The notes beneath the pieces are model-generated. The model was given only the letters and a program-made list of their open reading frames with translations, searched no databases and had not been told where the DNA came from. Below, one piece after another: positions 37,212 through 50,700 of a stretch of DNA of 64,000 nt. The stretch comes from Schistosoma haematobium. Lineage: Eukaryota > Platyhelminthes > Trematoda > Strigeidida > Schistosomatidae. The stretch spans positions 34,686,536 through 34,750,535 of the forward strand of contig NC_067198.1 of NCBI RefSeq assembly GCF_000699445.3, read 5' to 3'. Within the stretch, counting starts at the first letter, position 1, and each line of letters starts with the position of its first letter. A program made the position numbers and the translations under genes.

Positions 37212-40200
37212 GTTAGTTTGGAATATTTGGATTAACTACTCAGTACTATCGTAGTGCTTAAGTGATTAATTTAAACATATTACTCCCACCCATTGTATAA
37301 AATCTGATCGTTTTCACTTCCAGGCGTTTAGATGGTGTATACTCCCTACAAATTGTGGTTCAGACGAAATACATGAGCATTTACGTAATAACTAATTTTA
37401 TTAACTGATAAGTCAAAATTAACAATCGTAGCTATGTCTATAACCGTCAGCTAATAAGGAGAGGAAGTAGCAATTATAACATGCAGTTTCTAGCGTTCAG
37501 CTTCTGGTTAACGAACAACACAAGCAGCACTGAATGACGGACTACATACATATATACTAATAATCTTTATTTTTAAAAGACCTAATATTCTACAGCGTTC
37601 AAATACAACGTTTTCTCCTGTATGGAGTGTAAAACCACATTCATCCGATGACACCTTTCTTTGTCTAGTTTTATATAACATATTAGGCTTCAGTATGCTG
37701 CGGTTTAATTTAGATTTTTTTTCTACACAAATTCTATTTCCTTCTATAGCTCGAATTTTAGTTACTTTTATAAGACGTTCGAACAGCAATATAACTCTGA
37801 GTTGCTACACTTCACTCCAGCAAAATCAGAAGGATGACTTGTAAAATTAAGGTGACAAGTACAAAGTTTCAATTTTCGAATGATGGAATCACCTTCACGT
37901 ATATATCTGTACGATCCTTGTCCTGTAAACTAGCTTTTACTGACTTACCACACTAACTTGTGTAAAACGTGTGAGATTAGTAAATTTATAGCTTGTATCA
38001 CGAAATTCGACTTGTCTTTCTCACTTGCTTTCTCTTAACACCACTATCACGCACTCAATGTTACTATTGCTTTATCCTTTGGTAATTTCGATAGTAGGAG
38101 TACTTTACATTAAAATTATTATAAATCGTGGTATGCTCTACGAATTCTTTGACTAAAGGGAACTTCAAAAAGGATCTGAAGCTCTGGATGTTGAAGTTCA
38201 GCATGCATCAGAAGAAATTTTGAAATTCAAGCAGCTCATTGTTTCAGATTTCGATTTACGAAATAATATGTAAGTTAACTTCATTGAATAGTTATTTACG
38301 TGTCAGCACTTTTCTTATCGCGCTGCGTATTCTCAAATGTTTTTTTCCAGTTATTACACCATTTTCCGCATATCCAAAGTTTGGAACATTGGATTCTATA
38401 ACTTTTGCGCCACTCGCAACAGGTGTTCACAACTATACTTTAGTACTACGTAGTTTTAGCCAATAGAAAATGTTTCCAGTAAGCCACATATATTCTCGGT
38501 TATCCTATTTGAATAAGTACGTTGTACAGCTAATCTGTAGTTAAGCAATAAGCAATACCGTTCATTAGTTTCGACATGTAGCATTTCACCACAAAATATG
38601 GGGTTCGTTTCCCGGGTGAGTATTTTGCATTATAACTGAATGCAGTGGTGGCTTAGAGATTAAGCAAGTTACTTTTCAACAAGCAGGTGACTGATTCAAA
38701 CTGCACTTCAGGTAACCAGATAGTCTTTCTATCCCTTATATAATATGGCTCAAAACTGAGTGCATAAATTTGTGCTCGGTAAAGAAGTTACACTTTGTGT
38801 CAAGTTATACTCCATCGTTGGAACACAGCTGTTTTGAAATGTGCTAGATGTGCCTAGATTACAACTGCAATCCGTGATATATATGCTAGAATAATCTTGA
38901 TCCTGTTAGGTAAAACGTTCCGTTGGTATCACACCTGTTTATCTGGTGGTTATTTTTCACCCATGGTTTTTGTTTTGCAAAACTTGACCACACTGTTATT
39001 CTGCAACATTGAAAGTATCTTGGGTTCGCCACTGATACAGCATCCAAAGATCAGGCCTAACAGTCCGACCTTGATCGGTTGAATGACTGACCCACAAGCT
39101 AATTTATTTCAATCGCCTATGACATTTTATCATGTTTATTGTGTTCATATTTTGTATATAAGCATGTTATTTCCTTACATAGAAGCTCATCGAGCCATTG
39201 GTCTTGTCTCTGGTTTGTAATCATTCAGAGGCCTAAATCAATTATGCGATCTTGTGAGTAACTGTCAGCTAGTTAAATTATATCATAGCGTTCATCTGTC
39301 GATCAGCATTCTATTAGTCGATTGTTATGGTTTAAATATCGTGTGGTCAAAACATACTAAACCTCTCCCATAACATCCACTCACCGTCAGGGATAAATTG
39401 TTGTAGGTAGTAAATATTCCTCTATATCTAGCTATGTGTCTTATTAGTGATGGGATTAATGAAGCCAGTTTTCGTGTTACAAAAGCTAAAATGACATGCT
39501 AGCTTGCACGGAATCCGCTGAGATGGTAATATGGTTGTAGCAGTATAGGTTCATACTTTTTCTCTCGAGGTAAGAAGTCCGACACTTTATCCGTAAAACA
39601 TGGTCTTTTCCGGCTGGTGTATTTAAGAACTTCTCTTCGCTCGCTTATTTTTGTCTTTTGTGTAGTGGTTGACTGCAGTCCAGATTTTTGAGTATATCTG
39701 GTCACGGTGATGACAACTGTTTGATCGACAGCCATCTTAAAATACGGGCTTGAGTAAATTTTCGGTTTTATGTTTAAATTTTCATTTATTTCCACAGTAA
39801 ATACTGTTCCTCGACATTGAAAGTAGACGTAAGAAGTGAAGGTATCGTCAGTTTATGACATGGACTCGTAGGTCATCACTGTTCGGTATCGTAAGTTATG
39901 TAAATCATACGAATCAATAGCTTAAGCGATCGTTATTAATGGGAATCGACTCCGGTTTCATATGTTCTACAATTTTTTAAATCAAATTTGAACACTTAAA
40001 CGTTACTCAAGTGCTTTTTATCCATGTTGTCTTCTATGCCTTTCTCTTTATAAGGTTGTATTGTTTTATGCGGCTTTTTTGTGTTCAATATATCAAGCGT
40101 TTTGATAGTTGTTGATTACCAATAATCTACGAATTCTATTGAAATAAAGTTGATTATTAGCATAATCTTGTGACGTCGTAAGTTAGTTATTTTTATCGCT

Positions 40201-41700
40201 TTCTTTACGTAAATCAAGTCTTACTCTTTGATCATAGGAACGATACCCAATTGTTTTCTCTTTGTTCTGATAAAACCATTGGACTCCCGGACGAACTAAT
40301 TGCTTATCAATTGGAGTTAACAAAAAAAGTAATCTTTTTTCCATCTTGTTCATGTACTGTTTTTTTTCCTGGGAAATATTTTGTTCTTACTTTGATCATG
40401 TTCAGAAAATGCCTTACATCATTCCTAATCGATCTGAAGAAGATACGTTGTGGTTAAAATGTCTTGTAACCGTAGATTTTATTAAAAGTATAATCAGGCA
40501 GCAATTTAGTTTTACCATACGTTAGATAAAGCCGAAAAAACGTAATCTAATAATAATCACAGGATTTTATCAGTCCAAGTTGTTGTTCTTTCAGCCGCTC
40601 AAAACGGTTATGTGTAGATATAAATAAAACAAATCGAGGAAATATAAGGGTAGGGTGGAAAAAATACCTTTTTAAAAACAGGATATCTAAAATTTAAGTT
40701 AAACTAAGAATCAAACGCATTTGCTCTACCGTGTCCTTTAAATAATCCTTATTAAAATGTCTTGAAACCCAATTACGAAGTTTTTATCTGTCCACAGTAC
40801 ACAAACCAACAGTAATTAACTTCATTATTCGGTTACTTATCCTAACCTGACAGCCACTAAATAACTTGTTCTTCATACCGAGTAGGTCCTTTTGGGGTTC
40901 TCAATATACTGTTAATCTGTTTAAGTGCTCTTAGAAGTTTGCCTTGGACGTAATGATATTTACTTTTTTCTCGGGAAATAACTCTTTTCATGACTAGACG
41001 GGAAATGTTTGAATTGTTCGTACATAAAGTGGATAAGTGTGTATCTTTTCAACATACAATATATGTGTCTGACATCTACGGTATGATTCTTTGTCAGTGT
41101 GTTGAAAACATATTGAGTCGTTGTTATCCCAGTGTTATTGCTTCTGTGACTGACTTATGTACATGAATAAAACTGTTCGTGTCATCTAGGATTCTATGTG
41201 TATGGTAAAAATGATCAAATCACATATCTTTTTTGATTAAGAATAACTTCGGGAATATTTTGTTTAAATTCAATGGAGTTAGAGTGAGCACGACTTTAGA
41301 ACCGCACCTAGTGTCATAAAATAGTGTGACCTACACGTTGTAGTTGCAGCCAAACATGTCGGTTTTGTCTTATTCATAGGTAATTAGTAAATCAGATGTG
41401 TATATTTTATAGTTAATTCCACGGAAAGACTCTGGTTAGAGAATCACTGGAAAATAAGGAGCACTGGATATCTATTTCATCCTGATACAAAACTCCTAAA
41501 CTGCAACTGTTCACGGCTCCTTCGTTGATTGAGTCCAGGATCTTCAAGTCTGTCAGTGGATGGTTAACCTTAAGACTCCTGAGCCAGAATCCAATGACTT
41601 GCATTTGTAATTAAGACCAGTCGGTGATATAAGCTCTCGAATCCAATAATCTGCAAAGATCTAACATGCTAAAATGTGTAAGGTTTCCAGTCGGTATCCA

Positions 41701-41738
<38 letters not shown>

Positions 41739-44700
41739 TAGTGGCAATGCTCTCAATTATGTATGTATAACCAAAAAATTCCTAATTTATATCGACTAAG
41801 CAACATTAGTGTTCATTACTGAGCATCGTATGGTTGCCTACTAATCTTCGGTAAATCTTTGGTACAGTCTACATTAGTAACAAAAAATTACTCTTAAAAT
41901 GTATACTACTTATAGTAGTATGCTTGTTGTTGTTAGTTTTAATACCATACACTTATTTTCGCACCTGCTATTAAAAGTAAGAAGGTAAAATAGAGCTACT
42001 AGCTTAAATGATATCTTCATAAGACATTCGCAAATATTTTAGAGGGTTGATCACACAACATATCTTAACGTAGTTAACACTGATTTTATTTTCGTTATTT
42101 GTGCTGCGAAACAATTTTAACATAACTATGATTGATGGTTTATTCAGTTTGTCTTGCGAATCAAGTTTGTGATACGTGTTCCTGGGTAGCGATATTTTCC
42201 AGCTTAAAATAAATTTAAGGGAGACTTATGAGCCAAATTATCTAAGTCTTTATGTTTCGTTACGTTATTTATTATTTATTTGAACACATACATATTGGTA
42301 CAAGAGTGAGCCAAATATTTATGCGCCACACAATGAGAATTTAAAGAGAAGGAAAAAGAAAAAAAAGGTAAGGAGGATAAAAGAAAAGAACAATAAGGAA
42401 GAGATTGGTGTAAGGTAGTGTAATAATAATAGTGGTAATAATGGGGGAACGGAAAGGTACAATCAGAAGAAATCCTTTAGTTAAGGGAGATACAACCATT
42501 TTTATGAAGTAAAAGAAGGTTACAGCAGGATCGCCACTGGCTTCTATTCTGAGCCATATCTGATAACGTCTCAAGCCACTGTTGCACCTTCTCTCGGGCC
42601 CCGGCCAGGGATTTGTGAAGGACCAACAGAAGCCAGCCCTTTGTAGCTTTCTTTCATGCCACGACACTGTCATACGCCGACCACCTCTCCGCTTTTTCCA
42701 ACCAGTCCCAGCGTTGGTAAATAATGCACGACGTGGAATTCTCTGGGACAACATTCGTAGAACATGTCGAAGTCACCGAAGTCGGTGTTTCAAGGTGGTG
42801 ACACCAATTGCATTATCGTCTCTGTGCCCAAACACACGATGCCGAACCTCTGCATTACTAGCATGGTGTTGCCACTGGATGTCAACAATCTGTTACGTAA
42901 TCTGATTCCAATAAATGTTGAGTCCAAATTTCGGGAATTCTGCTGATAAATGATTCTACAGCTTTTCATCTAAAATATACAGCTCAATAATGCTTTATAA
43001 AATCTATATTTCTAGGAAATTGCTTTGTAATAGATCTATCAAACATCGATTTACGTCGAGTGATTACTTAGTAGTTCACAGTTTTATTCCTTACGATTGG
43101 TTATTCAACATTAATTCATTGCTGTACTGTTATTCAATGCAGCATTATTTTATGTTCAAGTCTTTTTTTCTCCGACCAAATAATTTATTTTTGATCCGTT
43201 CTTTGAACAATCATTTCTAGGTATCCACTTTGAAACAGCAAATTAAAACCTACTTAGACAGACACAAGCCGTCTTTACTGCAGTTTAACAATATACTGGA
43301 TAGTTTAAATGATCATAAACCGTTTACTCTAAATGGTTCCAAGATGAGATTTCTACAGTCAGGAAACATATTGTCATCATATTTAAATGACGATACCAAG
43401 GTACACACTTTAATTAGTCAATTTTCTGAATCTAGTTATGAAAGTTTTGTTATCTTTTCCTACTTATTTTTTTGATGTACTTAAACGTTTAGTTAACTGA
43501 CCCTTCAACATCCAATTGTCCACAAGGTCAATGTGCTTAACGTTAAAATGCAACTCCATATATCGTGAGCTGTAGTGTGATGTGGATCATATTTTAAGGC
43601 TTTCGGCGCCAACACCTTAGGATACCTGTTAGTTGAGTTTGGTTATTTAAGATTTTAGTTTCTGGCGGATTATTACTGATGAAAAAACACTACCGTTTAA
43701 AGCATCCTATTCGTTATATATGACGGTTTGTTTAGCGTTTGCTCTAAGTATATCTGAGCGGTAAATCAGTAGTTAGTGTTCAGATTTCAGTCACTGGGTC
43801 ACAGGTTCACGTCCTACTCCACCTACTTCAATGTAGGCAGCTGAGTAGTATCAGTAGTCCTCACACTTAATGTGACTTAAAGCCCAGTACACAAATTTGT
43901 ATCTGGACAAAGAATTATATTAGTTAACTCGTAGACTTCCTTTCAAATTAAATTGACCGCAAGGGCGAATATTTTAACCAGGATTACATTTAACTTCTAA
44001 ATATATGACTAAACGATGCAATTTATTGAAAAATATTAAAATTCGTTGGACCGAATTCTATTCTAATTATTCTCTTCATATGGTCAATTCAATAACCACA
44101 TAATTTGAAGCTGTAGTGACAGTTTACACTTACAATCCATATGACTAACTTTCATTAATTTAAACTTAAAATTTTATCTATGTAACCTTCATGCATGGAA
44201 TTAACTTTTTCCTAATCCTTATCAATTTTATATCTCTTTATAAGTAGTCTTTCAATGATTTAAAACGTTTAAATATCGATGTTATCATTTGTCATTTGAT
44301 TGCCGCTTATTGTTGTTTTCATAAATTATTTTAGTCCCATGTTTTTAAGACTCAGGTAAGAAAATGTTGCGTTAAAAAATATTTTTTCCTAAAGAATTTG
44401 TGCTATGATAATGACAACTAATTCTCAATGTCACTACCGTGTTTCGGTTTAGGCACCCGGTCAGTATTCCAACCCTCACACAAATCGAATCATTTATGTG
44501 GCGCATATTTGTTTGGTACCTCCTTGTACCACTGTTTATTTTTTTTAAATAAATAAATACTGTCATTACACATTCATAAGGAAATATTTCATTTTATAGG
44601 CTACAGTTTCAAGCGAGCTGTGCGTTTTTATAACTGGTAAATTTAATTCATTTTTTGCATATGACTCAGTAAGGTCTGTTTATTCAGAGTAGCTTTTACT

Positions 44701-47700
44701 GCAACGGACGGTTAAATTGTTCATCTACCCAAAAACGGCTTCCAAAAATGTATATCAATTCAAGTTCCCACACAATAGCACGACGAGATGAAATTGACAA
44801 GGTTTCTAGCAAAAGATTCGAAGCACTATTAGTATCTGCGGTAGTGAAAGGAATTAAGCACTGGATAGTACTATGGGTTGTGGCTAGCAGTGGAATCCAG
44901 GACTTGCTTTTCGTCCTATCTTGGACTCATCGACTGCATGTCCTTGCATCCCAGATTTGATGTTCACTCCGGTCTTCGAACTCAATATCTTTCTCCTCAA
45001 ACGCCATCACGTTGCCCACCTAGCTACTGAGTCCAGACAGCCACTAGCTTGCGCAATAATGTGAAGTGTAATTCATCTTGTATTTGTTGTTTGAATCTTC
45101 CCATTAACGTTTATGACTCCGATTGATTAGTCTCTATTGAGTTATGTAAGACTGATTAATCACAGCCAATGGGAACATATACCAAAAGAGACTGATCAAT
45201 TGCAGTCATAAACGTCAGTGTGAAGATTCAAACAACCAATAAATGTAAATTGTATGATATGATTTCGGATCTAAGAAATAAAAGTACGTAATGATTTCAA
45301 AGCTCAACCTCTCCAACAAGCGACCGCACGGTCCTCAAATATATATTATGCACTTGCAAATGTAACTCAGTCAAACAGTCATTGAATTAATGGACTGATG
45401 TAATGATCAGAAACTGATCACCTTAGTTGCTTAGCTACTATGTTATTCCCTCACGCATTATATTCTACTTAATAAGTGTATGAGCTTTTCATATTATCAC
45501 TTTTATCTTAGGAAGAACCAAAACAAATAGATGGCAAATTAAATTTTCATTCGTAAGTTTGTGATTTTTTTTGCGTTGTTTACTGTGTGATCTCTCTTTT
45601 CTTAGTGATTGTAAAGTATTACATGTGAATATATATTGTTTTCAACTTTGTATTGTCTTGTGGATTGATTTTGCAGGGATACATCCGTATATCATTGTTA
45701 ATAGTATTCATATTTAGATACATTTACCTTCTGCCTTTCTATATTTGGATCATCTTTCATATGATGACTACCATGAATGTTGTTATAACAAGTCTTATTT
45801 CAACATTTTGAACTTAACATCGTTAGATTGTAAAACCTTCAAAATATTCTATGTACAGAAATAACTGTGTACTTTGTTCTTTGTCAATGATTATTTTATT
45901 TTAAATAAGTGAATATCACCCATAACTTTAATTATAGAATAACATATTAAAAAGAAATTGTTTTATTCACAATTTGTTGAATTTAGGGTGATAAACATTA
46001 ATGGTGAGGGGCGATCTTCTATCTAAAGTTTAGCATTTTTATTTAAAAATGAAATGGTATCTTAGTGGTTAAAGCGTTCGAATTTCAAGTTGTTGGGGAA
46101 TAGATTGGAATTCTACATCATCATCATCTAGATGTGGGCGGCCAGTTGATTTCACCACTCTCCGCACAAACAGTTTGTATTGTATTTAAGCTTATAAATA
46201 CTAAGAGAATCATATTATATTTAGTTAATTACGAATGTGCATTTCGTTCGTTATTGTGTATTTTCTTTGTTCTCTGTAGATTTCTACGCCATTCAATGAT
46301 GCTTTTACAAATGGCTTTCAAATCTTACAATCCTTGTTTTACAAATGATAAATTTCAAGAATTATCTTCTTCACAGTATAGTTCATTCAATCAAAATAGT
46401 TCATCAGATTGTCTTACTGTATTTAAACAAGCTGTTGGTCAGTTTTACTCTCAAACATCTATCGATTCTAATTTTTCAACACATTCTGAGAAGGAACTCT
46501 GTCAGTTAATGAAAGAAATGCGTAATACTATTGATAAATTACAATTGGAACTGTATGTTTTTAGCTGAAATGCAGCTATTGTTTTTAAGATATTCTCCGT
46601 TTTTATTACTCAAAATCTACTTTGTAAAAACTTCATATCTTCGATTTTTCGTTTAATGGAAACGCGATGGTATTTGAAGCGAAATGTTCTAAGTTCGAGT
46701 ACCTGCGTGGACACCAACTCTAGGATGCAGGTTAATGCAGCTGACGAGTTCCGAATGGAACGGAACGCACATCCTGAATTCCACTACTAACCATCGACCA
46801 TCTGTGCTCATAATATTTGGATTATTATTATCCGCCTTCTTCCAATTATTCAACTAATCATCTGATATAATTTTATAAACACTAAAATCATTATTAATGT
46901 TACATCACCAGTCGATGAGTATTATATATATAGTGTAGAGCCATGATGAACAACTAGTTAGAAAGAAATTCCTTCACTCTTTCCGTGTCTTTACTAAATT
47001 TTTAAATGAGAACTTTCACTAAACTTATATTATGTAGTATTTCTTCAAGTTTCATATTAAAAAACCATCATTTCTACTAAGCATCTCAGCAATGACTGAA
47101 AAGTCCGCGAATGATACAGCGCTAGAATAACACCCAACCTCCCTTTTTGACGAATACATGGAACGTGTCCGGGGTCAAGTGCTTTCCGTTTCTTGTGTCA
47201 CTGTTCATATAATTTTTGCCGAAGAACCTTACCCCTGGCTACTGCCAAAGATGTTTCGATTGATGAAGGTGGATACTGGACAATTGTAGAACAACATATG
47301 AGAAGTATATTCGTACGACTTCAACTTTCTTCTTTATTTGACTGACTAAATAAGCATAATACTTATATGATATGGTAAAGTTGATCATCACAAGAGGCGA
47401 TCAGCAACCCTATCGGCCCTTCAAAAATAATAGTAGAAAGTAAATTTTAGCAATATACTTTTCACCTAACTCAATGCCATATTCTTTGTCGATTGTCACT
47501 GTTGAATGTCAAAAAATTGGGTGACATGTATTAAGCTTAGCATTTTCTAAAATGTATTTAAATGTGTTTAGTTGGTTGTCTAAAATTGAGCTTTAATGAA
47601 ATGAGAAATATTCGAGCAAAAGTATAATTACGTAACCTCATTAGTCTTTATCTTTTTGTTTTTTTTTGCAGAAAGGATGAGTGGCTTCGGGAATCACAAC

Positions 47701-50700
47701 TGAACATAAAATTTCCAGAACTTTCAGCAACCTATTCGACCATATCTCAACCTTGCATTTCTTACGAAACAGGTGATAAGTATAATGTAAATAACAAGTC
47801 TAATAACACTTTTGATATATCAGCGGAGAATACCCTAAATAAGACAGATGAAGCGTTACCTATACATGAATCTTCTCACCAGTTGTTTAAAAAGTGTATG
47901 TCTGTTTTACTCTCTTAGAATTTAAACAGCTTATCCATATTTTGATTATGACATTGGTATATTTATTAAATCTTCATAAGATTGATGTTGTTTTTCCTTA
48001 TTATTTACTTTTGTGCATTCGATAGTTCAAGGGTCTTCTCAAATAAAAATAATTGTATATTTATCTTGATCGTAAATTAAGGTTTGTTGCTAGATTGTAG
48101 CAGCTGCTATCTTGACGTGGTGAGTGGGGTCATATTTCGTGATGACCTAATCAAGTTTTTTTTACTGGAACATTTGTTCATTTGAGTCCTACTACGATAG
48201 ACAAGTTGGCTGAAGAACAGTCAGACTAAAAGCAACAACGTTAAGGTCAAAGGACTGCCGTATTCCTGACTGTACTGAGGTGTTTCCCTCCAGCAACCAC
48301 CATCTACAACAGTACGCCCTCTCCATAATGGAAAGGGGATATCACAGGTCAGATCTAGAAGTAACACACTTCATCTTCCCCTACAGATGTCCGGCGTCAT
48401 CGGTAAAACCTTTGAAGCACGGAGCTAAGACATTTCAAACTGCTTATTATAAGCCACGTGTATAACGAGACTCAAAAAGTTAACCTTTTAGCTCTGAGGT
48501 CATGCTTCTAGGCTGTCAAGATCACCCCTGATTCAATCTCCTTTCCAGATTTGTGAAGAAGAAGCGTCCGTCCACAATATAGGAAACTGGGGACTGATAA
48601 TCGCTTTCGTACCTCTAACAACACTGGAGATCACCAACTAACTTGGTTTACTAACCGTATTTCGCTGATGCTAAGTACTGTATCTCTTAAAACTGTTGCA
48701 ATCTGATTATATGTTGTCATTATTCCTCGTTATTTCGAACGTTTATTTACATGAGCTAGATTTTTTACTCAGGGTAATATGATTGCTCTATATTCATTAA
48801 CTAGTTTGTCTACTAACGTTGTTCGAGTTAGGATATTAGTATAAGTAAGTTTAATAGTTGAGATCATGAGTCAATTGAAGCTAGATTAACATGGAAAACC
48901 TGGAAGCACTGGACGGCCGGTTCGTCCTACTGTGGGACTTCTCAGCATTTCGCATCCACGACCACGCCTCGCGGGATTCGAGCCCTGGACCTATCAGTCT
49001 CGCGCGCAACCGCGTAACCACTAGAACACTGAGCCGGAATCCAACGGTGTTAATGTCTAACTTCAACTAATGCACGAAATCGAGCGACACACCATTGTCT
49101 TCAGTGAGTTGATATCTCACAACAGACCCGGTTGAACTCCAGTGACCACTGCTTCTCATTAGAACTCTAGGAAATACCTCTTGAAGCCAGTCACTTGTGA
49201 GCATATGTTAATTAGTATCAGAAGGGGTCTTGTGGAGATTGTAATAATTTCAATAGTTGAGATCATGAGTATAAGGTTTTTGTCTGCTAATCCCAACCAA
49301 TTTGGCCTACTAACTTAACATTGTCATACTGAAAGTATGTGGTATCATCCTATGATAAACATTGATTTTGCCTTGACAGATAATGAACAGAACCTTGTAG
49401 CGTGTTGAATTATTTTAGTTTGTTACAATACCAGTAAACTGTAAAGTGAAAATCAACCGAACTAGGAAGTCGTGTGACTTTGGGTAACATGATTACGAAA
49501 GCAGGTATTTTAGTCTCTTCACTGTATTTAGTTTCACTCTAATACTGCTCAAATACTTGCTTAAATTTCTGTTGTACTGTGTCTCAAAGTATAAATATCC
49601 TTGTACAATATAACCCATTCAATCACTGCGTTGCTTTTACATAATTCTTTAAATCAACTATTGCTCACTTTTATTCAGCACCAGCAAGGAGTAATTTACA
49701 GTTCAACTTTCCTGATGAATCCACCTACAAGCATTTAACATCATCACTTAAATGTAGTCCAGTTAACGATCCTAGAATGAACTTCCTGGATCTAAAGAAA
49801 GGAAACTATTTGAAAGTTGATCATACAATTTCTAATTCGTTATCTCCACCCCGCACGCGAGAAATTGAAAATACTTTGCAAAATCTAAGTATAAACTCAC
49901 CAGAAAATGTTCTTACCGATGAAATGTATACGGGTAAGTTAAAAATGTATAGTTTTAATGTTGAATTTCGATATCGTTGCAATAGAATAGAGTATTCTTA
50001 TAACTTGGATAATTTGGCTTCTATGGTAATGTTTTTCCTGGTTAACCTACTGTTATATCAGAGTTGTCGTCTGCGTTATGTACTTATCAACTTTATTGAG
50101 TCCACAGTCTAAGTGCTTTAACTTAATAATCAGGAACCACTACAATTTCCACGATGCAAATTGAGAATGGAAAAGACTGGTGCAATGAGGATAGACTCCC
50201 CAGAAATACGTCTCAAATCATCCTTAGACCACATTATAAACATTTATATACCAAACTTCACACACACTTATATTTGTACTACATAGGTGGTGAAATACAT
50301 ACAACTGTAAAAACACATTATATATAGTTCCTGTATTAATACAGGGAATAAAATTATCACCCTGAATGAGACTTCACACTTGTCATATAAAACAAACTTT
50401 ATACTGGATTGTTACAAGAAAATATTGACCTCAAAATATCACACTGAACAAAGTTTTCATCTGTCACTTTGGCCAATATTCATAATGAGTTGATACAAGA
50501 AATATTGATCTTAATCATGTCATTTTATCTCGTCATATCAGGTATGATTTTGGTAGTAGTACGTATAGGATTTATGGTTATATCTTTTGAGTACTTATTT
50601 AATCCGTACATCTGATAGCTACAATTGAATATATCAAATAATCGTTTAGAAAAGAAAAGAAACACTTGCAATTTCATTTAATTCAAAAACACCATTTATA

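Noticed and set aside
37508..37789. 93-codon minus-strand frame
   Set aside because: Lies in HAUS6 intron 5, no splice context or recognisable product.
46134..46279. Upstream extension of the 144-codon frame as coding sequence
   Set aside because: The real HAUS6 exon starts at the acceptor TTCTCTGTAG before 46280; the earlier codons are intron.
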